NCBI GenBank assembly: GCA_937888485.1
Contig: CALAQQ010000078.1
Coordinates: 1 to 16,405, forward strand
Source: an uncultured Clostridia bacterium
Lineage (GTDB): Bacteria; Bacillota; Clostridia; Oscillospirales; Acutalibacteraceae
Direction: 5' to 3'
Length of the DNA stretch: 16,405 nucleotides
Each line of letters starts with the position of its first letter. The stretch's first letter is position 1. The translations under genes and the position numbers were made by a program. Below the pieces are notes generated by a model. The model did no database searches, had not been told where the DNA came from, and saw nothing but the letters and a program-made list of their open reading frames with translations. Positions 1-6,080 of this stretch are shown one piece after another.

Positions 1-66
1 TTCTTATCATTTTATCATCGAATTTACGGTTGAATTTTGAGCCGATGATACCTCCGAGAATTGCAG
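1..66 (-). pseudogene. Possible C-terminal fragment of a TauE/SafE-type membrane permease
   Basis: On the minus strand this stretch reads PAAILGGIIGSKFNRKFDD followed by KMIR, running off the window edge. The LGGxIGSKxN pattern followed by a basic segment resembles the final helices of sulfite exporter TauE/SafE (TSUP) proteins. The frame is closed upstream by a TGA about 27 bases above the start of the match, and the neighbouring DNA reads in a different frame, so only a fragment can be present. It is short and the identification rests on one motif, so it could also be a chance frame. It belongs to the patchwork of unrelated fragments in the first 900 bases. Confidence 0.25.
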
Positions 67-159
67 CAGGGTGGAGATTTGCGCTTCACTCAGATCAGGA
101 ACAAGGACCGTCACCTCATCCATGCCTGCCCGAAGGGCTTCGGCAATGACCGCCGCCGA

Positions 160-243
160 CTTGGCAAGCGCCACCGAGAGCGCGGTTTTTCCGCTTGCCG
201 TAGAGCCAACGACGGCAAGAATTTTGAGTTGCTTGGACGACAC
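160..243 (-). pseudogene. miaA: miaA 5' fragment (tRNA dimethylallyltransferase, first 28 codons)
   Basis: A GTG start at 243 with an AAGGAGG ribosome site (248-254) opens a frame reading VSSKQLKILAVVGSTASGKT then ALSVALAK. The GxTASGKTAL P-loop is the N-terminal signature of MiaA, which transfers a dimethylallyl group to A37 of tRNAs. In MiaA the next residues should be a conserved segment of the type (E)IISADSMQVYRGMDIGTAKP. Here, after codon 28, the open frame instead continues with SAAVIAEALRAGMDEVTVLV and ends at a stop near 7, with no MiaA similarity. The true gene (about 300 codons) is therefore cut at about position 160. The start and ribosome site look authentic, so the break is inside the gene and not at a natural boundary. 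Confidence 0.6.
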
Positions 244-273
244 CGCCGTCACCTCCTTGTTACAAGTTTCCAA

Positions 274-306
274 AATATTGGGGAATTTCTTCCGTAGGGG
301 CGTTCT
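274..306. repeat. Inverted repeat with GTAGGGGCG core
   Basis: The plus strand reads GTAGGGGCGTT, loop CTGCA, AACGCCTAC at about 293-318: a 6-bp stem GGCGTT/AACGCC extended by GTA/TAC across a two-G bulge. It lies between the beta-helix fragment and the miaA fragment. It resembles the short GTAGGGGCG-type palindromes scattered between genes in some Clostridia, but that family link is from memory and not tested. It could also serve as a weak terminator for the beta-helix gene. The span given includes a margin; the hairpin itself is the part described here. Confidence 0.3.
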
Positions 307-320
307 GCAAACGCCTACTT

Positions 321-602
321 TCAAATAAGCTTGCAATCCTCCACGTCTACATTCACGCAATCGGTTATACGAATGCCGTTTGGAGACGGCTGAGGATGCG
401 TTGGGAAAGCTGGATTTTTCTTGAAAGCGTTGTTCTTAAAAATCAAGTTCTCCACAAGAGAAGCATTTAGAAAGCGTTCACCGCTCATTTCAAATTCATT
501 CTCGATAATGGTAATGTTTTCTCTGTTTTCTGCGGTTTCAAGAAGATGAGAGGTGATTTCTTTTCCTGTTTCATCCTTGTGAAACAGAATGCCGCAGAGG
601 CC
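321..602 (-). pseudogene. C-terminal fragment of a right-handed beta-helix protein
   Basis: The minus-strand frame ending at TGA 321-323 reads GILFHKDETGKEITSHLLET, then ENRENITIIENEFEMS, LVENLIFKNNAFKKNP and NGIRITDCVNVDVEDCKLI. The regularly spaced xxNITIxxNxF and xENLIFKNNxF units are typical parallel beta-helix (PbH1-type) rungs, as in pectate lyase-like and some glycoside hydrolase proteins. The frame is closed by TGA at 603-605, so only about 93 codons, the natural end of a much longer protein, remain. No catalytic residues can be assigned. It is another piece of the patchwork and is joined at about 602 to an unrelated plus-strand frame. Confidence 0.5.
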
Positions 603-886
603 TCATCGATGAACCGATTTCCATTCAGATGCTGAAGAGATTCGTGGCAGATAATGACCTGATGGATGATGAAACTAAGGAATACTTTATAGAAAGATGT
701 ATTGAAATTGCAGGAGACGGTCTTGAGTGTAAATGGCCGTTTGTAGGAAATGGTGTAGCGGGACATGTTGCAGAAGCACAGGTGCAAAGAGACCTTTTAG
801 CCTTTGCAGTTGCAGTTGCTGACGAAAGACCTGACGTTTTTAACAGATATGTGGTTCGACAAGGAGAATGGGAAATATCTGAGTGA
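602..886 (+). pseudogene. Unidentified protein fragment, natural C-terminus
   Basis: An open plus-strand frame runs from the junction at about 602 to TGA 884-886. It includes the segments ISIQMLKRFVADNDLMDDE, KEYFIERCIEIAGDG and VQRDLLAFAVAVADERPDVF. The first ATG in frame is at 629, but no ribosome site precedes it and the protein-like sequence starts upstream, so this is probably the 3' part of a longer gene and not a complete 85-residue protein. A second frame over 819-895 also looks protein-like (TFLTDMWFDKENGKYLSDPT), so a frameshift is possible. I do not recognise the family. The stop is 12 bases before the reversed, truncated TrmH gene. Confidence 0.35.
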
Positions 887-898
887 TCCTACAAAAAC

Positions 899-1489
899 TC
901 AAACAGAATCCCACAACAGAGCTTTAATTTCATCAAAACTTTCGTTTTCTGAAAACGTCCATTCAATTTGAAATACAGTGCCCATACTGACTCTGGCAGC
1001 GCGTCTGTAAAGAGGGTCTGAACATCCTGGCGTGAGAATAACAGCATCCATTCCAAGCGCTGCGGCCGAGCGTATAATTGCTCCTACGTTGGTCGGATTC
1101 ATAACTTTGTCCAGAATAACGATTCGGCTTTTGTTTTTGCAGATTTCGCTTACACTTTGCAGTGGCTTTCGCTTCATAGCACACAGCATACCCCTCGTGA
1201 GCTTGAAGCCCGTAAGCTGTGTCAGTATATTAAATTCCGCACAAAAAACCGGTACGTCTTTTATTCTTGCAAGAATCTGCCTGCCTTCACCGTCAATATG
1301 CCTTTTCTCCATAAGGCACGATACGGGCTCGTATCCTGCATCAAGAGCCCGTTCAATAACCTTCGGACTTTCTGCTATAAACAAGCCTCTTTCAGGGAAC
1401 TCTCTGTTTAGCAGCTGAACTTCGCTTAACCGTGCATATATATCCAGCTCCGGTGCAAGAAAATCTGTTATTTCAATAATTTTGTTCAT
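899..1489 (-). pseudogene. TrmH/SpoU-family RNA 2'-O-methyltransferase, 3'-truncated
   Basis: The family methylates ribose 2'-OH groups of rRNA or tRNA using S-adenosylmethionine bound in a trefoil knot. The ATG at 1487-1489 follows GGAGA with six bases of spacing; an upstream ATG at 1526 has no such site. Residues 1-110 match the N-terminal substrate-binding domain (NREFPERGLFIAESPKVIERAL). Residues 128-151 carry SPOUT motif 1 (DKVMNPTNVGAIIRSAAALG, N134 and R140). The reading ends after LLWDSV at residue 196, where full-length members continue for 60-70 residues containing motif 2 (GTEGxG) and motif 3 (IPM...SLNVxxA). Without these the knot and cofactor site cannot form. The cut coincides with the edge of the patchwork at 886-899, so the truncation is probably a chimera or rearrangement and not gradual decay. 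Confidence 0.8.
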
Positions 1490-1517
1490 GTTATTCTCCA
1501 ATATATTGATATACATA

Positions 1518-1566
1518 TAAAACAGCAAACCACTTCATCAGTGCACAAGCATCAATGAAATGGTTT
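1518..1566 (-). terminator. Intrinsic terminator after the GH43 gene
   Basis: On the minus strand, four bases beyond the GH43 stop, AACCATTTCAT pairs with ATGAAGTGGTT over 11 bp including one G-U pair (arms 1555-1565 and 1528-1538), with a 16-base loop. It is followed by TTGCTGTTTTA, a moderately T-rich tail. Arm length and position support termination of GH43 transcription before trmH. The plus-strand side has a short TTTT, so it could work weakly in both directions. Confidence 0.6.
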
Positions 1567-1569
1567 TGA

Positions 1570-2451
1570 TTATTTATACACGGAAATCAGTTTTTCATAT
1601 TCATCATCGGTTATATGCAGTATTGAGCCATGACGGGGATTAAGATGATTGAGAGAAAAATTGTTCTCATCAACTTTTTTGAAGTGAATCATATCCGTCG
1701 TTTCCTGCATGAAATATCCGCCGTTTTTGAATTGGTCTGCTATCATAACGTATTTATCAGTACCGTAAATTTTGTAAATACAGTTTCCTTCCAGAGCAAC
1801 GGTTGCAACGGAAACTTTGTTATCATCGGGTTCATGATACGGACCGTCGGCATTATCAGATACTGCATAGCAAATTGCTTCTTTTTCTCCGTCTGCCTGG
1901 TAGAGATAGTACGTGCCGTCTTTTTCGATAATATCAGCATCGATTCCGCACATCCCGCTTTTGGGTCTGAACAAAATTTTCGGTTCTGTGGTGAGATTTA
2001 TGAAATCCTTTGTGTAGGCGCACCAGGTTATTGTGTCCAGGTCATCGTCGGCGTTATTATGGGTCCAATAAACCATATATTCGCCTTTTTTCTTATCAAA
2101 AATCACTTCGGGAGCCCACACTCTGTCAGCATTTTCAGTGTTTTTATATTTTGAAAAATCAATTATTCTTTCATTTTTCCAATTTATAAGATCTTCGCTG
2201 TCCCAGATAACCATCGAGTTATTGCTGTTCCAGCCGTCGGCACTGCGCATATCCGTAGCGATGATATGAAAAGCACCTTTCTCGTCACGGAATATAAAAG
2301 GGTCACGGCAGCATTTTTTGCCGAGCTTTTGTTTAATGACAGGCTCATTTTTATTGAGTGCTTCGAAATTGTAGCCGTCAGATGATACGGCAAAATGCAC
2401 CGTTTCTTCTTCCGGCATATTCCCTACAAAATAACAAAACAGATATTTCAT
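1570..2451 (-). CDS. GH43-like glycoside hydrolase (intracellular)
   Basis: A 293-residue protein with a five-bladed beta-propeller pattern typical of GH43 beta-xylosidases and alpha-arabinofuranosidases. Likely catalytic positions are D50 in CRDPFIFRD (general base), D171 in GIDADIIEKDGTYYLY (pKa modulator), and E221 in ALEGNCIYK (general acid). WAPEV (112-116) and the late PRHGSILHIT (272-281) are family hallmarks. There is no signal peptide, so it probably acts on imported oligosaccharides in the cytoplasm. The start is supported by GAGGGC just upstream. It lies 144 bases downstream of the GNAT gene on the same strand and is followed by a hairpin terminator. GH43 and GH32/GH68-type folds share the propeller, and substrate (xylan, arabinan or galactan side chains) cannot be decided from the sequence. 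Confidence 0.8.
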   Translation of the reverse strand: MKYLFCYFVGNMPEEETVHFAVSSDGYNFEALNKNEPVIKQKLGKKCCRDPFIFRDEKGAFHIIATDMRSADGWNSNNSMVIWDSEDLINWKNERIIDFSKYKNTENADRVWAPEVIFDKKKGEYMVYWTHNNADDDLDTITWCAYTKDFINLTTEPKILFRPKSGMCGIDADIIEKDGTYYLYQADGEKEAICYAVSDNADGPYHEPDDNKVSVATVALEGNCIYKIYGTDKYVMIADQFKNGGYFMQETTDMIHFKKVDENNFSLNHLNPRHGSILHITDDEYEKLISVYK

Positions 2452-2595
2452 ATCAGCCCTCTTTTCTTACAGTCTTTTATTATGTTTTTTCATATTAATT
2501 AAGGTGTTGCAAAAATAAAAACTGAGAATCGGATGTGAAGGAACGAACGATGCAAATTGAGAAATTTTATTTGGTACGGACATCTTATATATTGT

Positions 2596-3756
2596 CTATA
2601 TCGACCAGAAGCTATCAGTGAAACGGGTTGCACGGTGAGGGAATGCTCTGAAGAAATCATCGGTATTGCGTTTGAGTTCAACACCGTTCAGATAAACAGA
2701 TGTCTGTGCCGTATGACCTTCACCTGCAAGAAGCAGTCTTGCCGCTGCGGGAGGTGTGAGTGAGATGTCGGCATCACCGTCAGTTCTTTGTGTAACGACT
2801 GCTTTGCCGTTCTGATATTCAACATCAAATATGCCTTTGTTCTGTTCAAAATTATCAAGGCTCAGTATGCTGAATTTACCGTATTCAGATGGATACGAAT
2901 TGTTTTCAAGAAGTTTTTTGAGGTTATAGATTCTTGCCGCATAGCCATGGTCGAGTTCATATGTGACATCATTGATTCTGTCGGTAAGGCAAGCAAAAGG
3001 TGAACCCTGATATTGTTTTTTTACAATCAGATTTTTAATAATTCCGTCGTAGTTTCGTAAAAAACCGACTATTCCTTTAAGGGCATCGGGTGTCAGTACA
3101 AACAGCTCGTCTGCAACAAGCTTGTCGGGACGGTTTACTTTGAAACGCACATAACCGTCGGCATTTCCGGCAGAATCCCGATGAATGTAAGTGTAATCCG
3201 CATCTTCGTAAGGCTTGTCACAAAAATGCTTTTTATCTTCTCTGATTGTCATAAGGTTTTCAGTGAAAACGCATTTGTTATGCAGTTCACACAGTTCTTC
3301 AAACTGTTCGCCGGTATAGAGTTCTACATCGTTATTGTGCGGGATGTGTCCGAGATTATGAAAAGGGACTTTGATTGCAAAAGTACGGTTGAGATTTGCA
3401 TAGCCGAATTTTTCATAATAGGCGATTGAGAACGGAGCGAGAAAACCTGCCGTAATGTCGTTTTTTATGGCGGTTCTGCCCACTTCGTCAAAAATTGCCC
3501 TTACAGCACCCATTCCGCGATATTCGGGTTGGCTGCATACTCCGCTGAGGACAAGTGTATTTATTAAATTTCCGCAGTAGTTGCATTTGAAATCAAACAA
3601 CTCAACACCTGCAATAAGCTTGCCTTTGTGAAAAGCACCCAAAACAGGTATTTCAACATCTGTATCTTCGTCTTTGTTGAATTTCCAGATAAATGATGCG
3701 GCCGATATTTTAAGATAATCTACAGCTTCTTCAGGCTTTATCAATCTTATTTCCAT
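2596..3756 (-). CDS. Eis-like GNAT N-acetyltransferase with SCP2-type C-terminal domain
   Basis: A 386-residue protein with the layout of the Eis family: an N-terminal GNAT fold with acetyl-CoA motif A (VCSQPEYRGMGAVRAIFDEV, residues 73-92, RGMGA pyrophosphate loop), FSIAYYEKFGY at 109-119 (the tyrosine used as general acid in Eis lies here), a second degenerate GNAT-like middle region, and a sterol-carrier-like C-terminal domain (KGIFDVEYQNGKAVV, then DISLTPPAAARLLLAGE). Eis enzymes acetylate amines, including aminoglycosides in mycobacteria; in Firmicutes the substrate is usually unknown. The final residues FTDSFWSI match the family habit of placing the C-terminal carboxylate in the active site. 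The start is supported by CAGGAGA seven bases upstream and a near-consensus promoter. The natural substrate, and any antibiotic relevance, cannot be inferred. Confidence 0.85.
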   Translation of the reverse strand: MEIRLIKPEEAVDYLKISAASFIWKFNKDEDTDVEIPVLGAFHKGKLIAGVELFDFKCNYCGNLINTLVLSGVCSQPEYRGMGAVRAIFDEVGRTAIKNDITAGFLAPFSIAYYEKFGYANLNRTFAIKVPFHNLGHIPHNNDVELYTGEQFEELCELHNKCVFTENLMTIREDKKHFCDKPYEDADYTYIHRDSAGNADGYVRFKVNRPDKLVADELFVLTPDALKGIVGFLRNYDGIIKNLIVKKQYQGSPFACLTDRINDVTYELDHGYAARIYNLKKLLENNSYPSEYGKFSILSLDNFEQNKGIFDVEYQNGKAVVTQRTDGDADISLTPPAAARLLLAGEGHTAQTSVYLNGVELKRNTDDFFRAFPHRATRFTDSFWSI

Positions 3757-3788
3757 ATCTGTTCTCCTGAATATTTGATGTTGGTTTT

Positions 3789-3816
3789 ATTATAGCATTC
3801 ATTAGAAAATTTTCAA
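3789..3816 (-). promoter_or_regulatory. Sigma-A promoter for the GNAT gene
   Basis: On the minus strand TTGAAA (3811-3816) is followed, after 16 bases, by a perfect TATAAT (3789-3794). It lies 33 bases upstream of the GNAT start codon. No operator-like inverted repeat is obvious. Confidence 0.65.
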
Positions 3817-3858
3817 TATAACTGAGTAAATATACGGGTCAGTATTAGTTAATCATGG

Positions 3859-4547
3859 TTATTTTTTGGTTGTCATTTTCTTGAAAACAAAGCTCATTAA
3901 AACAGAAAACACTGCTATAGGCACAAGATATAAAAGATTATTGGGATTTGAAAGGTCCCCCTTGTTGGCGAGAACTGTAAAAAATATGTTGAAAGGAAGC
4001 ATAGCGAGGTTTGATGCGAAAAAAAATTCCAAAAATCAACGTTCATTGCTCCAAAAATAATGCTGAGCAAATCAGACGGACCAACACCGGATGCCTTGAT
4101 AACATACACAACCATAAATTCGTTTTTACCCGCAAAATCATCAATCTTTTTAATCTTGGGAAAACGTTTTTTCAGCGTATCGATAAGATCCTTGCCGGCA
4201 AATTTTCCGAAATAATACTGAAGAATAAAACTAAATGCTATGGCGATAAAATTAACAGCGATTGCAAAATAAACATTTTCAAAAAGAAGACCCGAAACTG
4301 CAAATATAACAGCTAAAGGGAAAACAAGAGTAAAGGATTTGATTGCGGTGAATACAACAATGATAAGCGCAACCGTAAGAGTACCGCCTTTGATATAAGA
4401 AGAAAGTTCATAGGCGTTTTCAATGCTGATATTGAATTTTTTTATAAGTATAAGCATTGCAACGAGCATCACCGCTATAAATACAATTGAAACTGCTTGC
4501 AAAGCTTTCATGATTTTATCAAAATTTTTTCCGTCTGTCGCCTTCAT
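3859..4547 (-). pseudogene. TVP38/TMEM64 (VTT/DedA-like) membrane protein, frameshifted near the 3' end
   Basis: Residues of the first frame give four to five hydrophobic helices (VSIVFIAVMLVAMLILIKKF; LTVALIIVVFTAIKSFT; LVFPLAVIFAVSGLLF; FIAIAFSFILQYYFGKF). They are followed by KRFPKIKKIDDFAGKNEFMVV and SGVGPSDLLSIIFGAMNVDF, the pattern of the SNARE-associated/VTT domain linked to lipid scrambling or export. After NVDFWNFF the frame leaves the family and stops at 3915. Adding one T to the T8 run (plus-strand A8, 4019-4026) restores FFFASNLAMLPFNIFF, a final helix LVPIAVFSVLMSFVF, and a stop at 3859, giving about 229 residues, a normal length. The ATG at 4545-4547 is preferred over the GTG at 4556 because GGTGA sits five bases upstream of it. 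It could be a sequencing error, slippage-tolerant expression, or a true lesion. Confidence 0.75.
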
Positions 4548-4593
4548 AATCTTCACCGTTAAAATAATAAGAGTATTTTTGTTGCGTTTTTAA

Positions 4594-4622
4594 AGTTTAT
4601 CACTAAAACTGTAAAAATTCAA
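4594..4622 (-). promoter_or_regulatory. Candidate promoter for the VTT-domain gene
   Basis: On the minus strand TTGAAT (4617-4622), 17 bases, TAAACT (4594-4599), about 47 bases upstream of the chosen ATG. It is divergent from the thiamine operon promoter, whose -35 box begins 20 bases away. Confidence 0.4.
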
Positions 4623-4642
4623 TCGCTATTTTTAAAAACATC

Positions 4643-4671
4643 TTGATTTTTTAAGAAAGCGGATGTATAAT
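4643..4671 (+). promoter_or_regulatory. Sigma-A promoter of the thiamine uptake operon
   Basis: TTGATT (4643-4648), exactly 17 bases, TATAAT (4666-4671). Transcription would start about ten bases before the GGGG that opens the first TPP aptamer, the expected arrangement for a riboswitch leader. Confidence 0.75.
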
Positions 4672-4685
4672 ACAACCGAAATAAA

Positions 4686-4776
4686 TACAGGGGAGCTTGT
4701 GTTTGCAGGCTGAGAGGAAGTAATCAAACTTCGACCCTATAACCTGATGCGGATAATGCCGCCGTAGGAAGTCATA
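4686..4776 (+). promoter_or_regulatory. TPP riboswitch 1 (THI box)
   Basis: The conserved THI-element blocks appear in order: GGGGAGC (4690-4696), GGCTGAGAGG, GACCC, AACCTGAT (4741-4748), GGATAATGCC, CGTAGGAAG (ending 4771). The optional P3a stem is present as GAAGT/ACTTC. P3 is short, GCTTG/CAGGC with one G-U pair, and P1 is weak compared with the second copy. The 5' arm CTTGTGT could alternatively pair with ACACAAG just after the aptamer (about 4776-4782), a plausible switch helix. Known mechanism: TPP binding favours termination at the hairpin that follows. Confidence 0.93.
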
Positions 4777-4791
4777 CACAAGGATTTTTTA

Positions 4792-4830
4792 CAGGAGGCA
4801 TCCGAAAGGTTGTCTCCTGATTTTTATTTC
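4792..4830 (+). terminator. Intrinsic terminator of TPP riboswitch 1
   Basis: CAGGAGGCA (4792-4800) pairs with TGTCTCCTG (4811-4819) over nine base pairs with one G-U, capped by CC-GAAA-GG, a GNRA tetraloop on two further pairs. ATTTTTATTT follows. It sits between the two aptamers, so each riboswitch has its own expression platform. Confidence 0.88.
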
Positions 4831-4839
4831 AGACTTTAA

Positions 4840-4923
4840 CTTCCGGGGAGCCGTTATGAACGGCTGAGAGGCAGGTAAACCTGCGACCCGTAAACCTGAT
4901 CCGGATAATGCCGGCGTAGGAAG
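4840..4923 (+). promoter_or_regulatory. TPP riboswitch 2 (tandem THI box)
   Basis: A second, complete and more canonical aptamer starts only about ten bases after the first terminator. P1 is CTTCC (4840-4844) with GGAAG (4919-4923). The GGGG core follows, then P3 as GCCGTT/AACGGC with loop ATG. CTGAGAGG, P3a CAGGT/ACCTG, GACCC, AACCTGAT and CCGG/CCGG around ATAATG complete it. All pyrimidine- and pyrophosphate-sensing blocks are intact. Its expression platform is the hairpin at 4976-5014. Confidence 0.95.
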
Positions 4924-4975
4924 CATAGTAGAAAGTATATTGTTATTTACAATAATCAAAACTGTACTTCAAGAA

Positions 4976-5014
4976 GCCTTCGCCTTATTATCCGGCGGAG
5001 GCATTTTATATTTT
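4976..5014 (+). terminator. Intrinsic terminator of TPP riboswitch 2
   Basis: GCCTTCGCC (4976-4984) pairs with GGCGGAGGC (4994-5002) over nine base pairs with one G-U, loop TTATTATCC, followed by ATTTTATATTTT. The ribosome site GGAGG (5015-5019) comes immediately after the T tract and is not part of the stem, so control is by termination and not by blocking translation. Confidence 0.85.
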
Positions 5015-5026
5015 GGAGGTAAAATT

Positions 5027-5329
5027 ATGAAAGCAAGTATCGCAATCCAGGTTCTTCCCGCAGCAAAGGACACAGATGACCTTATCCGTATTGTTGATGA
5101 AGTTATCGCATTTATCAAAAGCAGCGGTTTGAACTGCCACGTAGGTCCGTTTGAAACAACAATCGAGGGTGATGACTATGACCAACTGATGGATATCGTC
5201 AAAGAATGTCAGCACATTGCAATAAGAGCAGGTGCAGAAAAAGTTTCGGCCTATGTAAAGGTGGTTTACAGACCCGAAGGCGAAATTCTTACCATTGACA
5301 AAAAGATTAAAAAGCATGCTGAAGCGTAA
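5027..5329 (+). CDS. MTH1187/DUF77-family thiamine-binding protein
   Basis: A 100-residue soluble protein of the Thiamine_BP (DUF77, MTH1187/YkoF-like) family. The N-terminal strand MKASIAIQVLP, the central helix DDLIRIVDEVIAFI, and the hallmark CHVGPFETTIEGDDYDQL (37-54) are clear. Members bind thiamine-related ligands as ferredoxin-like dimers or tetramers, and in Firmicutes they are often TPP-riboswitch controlled. The ATG at 5027 is chosen because GGAGG lies seven bases upstream; a longer frame back to 4940 would run through the riboswitch terminator. The 3' end overlaps the permease start by 14 bases, implying translational coupling. It probably acts as a cytoplasmic carrier or sensor for the transported vitamin or its pyrimidine precursor. 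That role is inferred from context. Confidence 0.9.
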   Translation: MKASIAIQVLPAAKDTDDLIRIVDEVIAFIKSSGLNCHVGPFETTIEGDDYDQLMDIVKECQHIAIRAGAEKVSAYVKVVYRPEGEILTIDKKIKKHAEA

Positions 5330-6080
5330 TGTTCCGTCTGTCACCGCCGTTGCCGTATTGTTGATTATATGGCAGTTACTTTGCACAACCGGACTTATAC
5401 CGTCTTACATGCTGCCCTCACCCATAGAGGTAACAAAAGCTTTTATAAGTGAATTTCCTTTGCTTATCGAGAATTCAGTTATAACTCTGCAAGAGGCTTT
5501 TATCGGCTTGTTTCTCGGAGTAAGCGTAGGATTTTGTGCGGCAGTGCTGATGGATACATTTGATATTATCTACAAAGCGTTTTATCCGTTGCTTATTATC
5601 ACGCAAACAATTCCTTCAGTTGCCATTGCACCGCTTCTTGTGCTTTGGTTCGGTTATGAAATGACACCGAAGATTGTTCTGATAGTCATATCAACGTTCT
5701 TTCCCGTAACCGTCGGATTGCTTGACGGATTCAGAAGTTCTGATAAGGATGCAACAGGATTACTGCGTTCCATGGGTGCAAACCGTTTGCAGATTTTTCG
5801 TTATATCAAGTTTCCGTCAGCATTACCCCAACTGTTTTCGGGTCTGAGGATAGCTGCGGCATACAGCGTTGTCGGTGCAGTCATAAGCGAATGGCTCGGA
5901 GGTTTCGGCGGTCTTGGAGTTTATATGACACGGGTAAAAAAAGCCTTTGCTTTTGATAAGATGTTTGCCGTTATTTTTCTGATATCGGCAATTTCTCTGG
6001 CGCTTATGGCGTTGGTCGGATTTGCAGAGAAAAAATGTATGCCTTACCGTAACACAAATAAAAAAGGAGAAAAAATATGA
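5316..6080 (+). CDS. thiX: ABC transporter permease for thiamine precursor (ThiX-like)
   Basis: A 254-residue inner-membrane permease of the nitrate/sulfonate/taurine/HMP type (BPD_transp_1). It has about six hydrophobic segments, starting with VTAVAVLLIIWQLLC and ending with MFAVIFLISAISLALMAL. The cytoplasmic EAA loop is visible at GLLRSMGANRLQIFRYIKFP with the typical G and I-x-x-P spacing, followed by SEWLGGFGGLGVYM, a characteristic family segment. The ATG at 5316 lies inside the end of the upstream gene and has only a weak ribosome site; a TTG at 5295 is a less likely alternative. The stop overlaps the next gene in an ATGA arrangement. With the neighbours it forms a ThiXYZ importer under TPP riboswitch control, most likely for formyl-aminopyrimidine/HMP or thiamine. 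Confidence 0.9.
   Translation: MLKRNVPSVTAVAVLLIIWQLLCTTGLIPSYMLPSPIEVTKAFISEFPLLIENSVITLQEAFIGLFLGVSVGFCAAVLMDTFDIIYKAFYPLLIITQTIPSVAIAPLLVLWFGYEMTPKIVLIVISTFFPVTVGLLDGFRSSDKDATGLLRSMGANRLQIFRYIKFPSALPQLFSGLRIAAAYSVVGAVISEWLGGFGGLGVYMTRVKKAFAFDKMFAVIFLISAISLALMALVGFAEKKCMPYRNTNKKGEKI

Noticed and set aside
61..328. Plus-strand open frames over the miaA fragment
   Set aside because: They are antisense shadows; the minus strand carries the P-loop, start codon and ribosome site.
485..787. A 100-residue minus-strand frame
   Set aside because: It crosses the junction at about 602 and is out of frame with the beta-helix rungs on the same strand, with no ribosome site.
1630..2154. A 174-residue plus-strand frame inside the GH43 gene
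   Set aside because: No ribosome site and fully antisense to a gene with identifiable catalytic motifs.
4940..5026. Upstream extension of the thiamine-binding protein
   Set aside because: It would translate the riboswitch terminator and anti-structure; the ATG at 5027 has a strong ribosome site and matches the family start.
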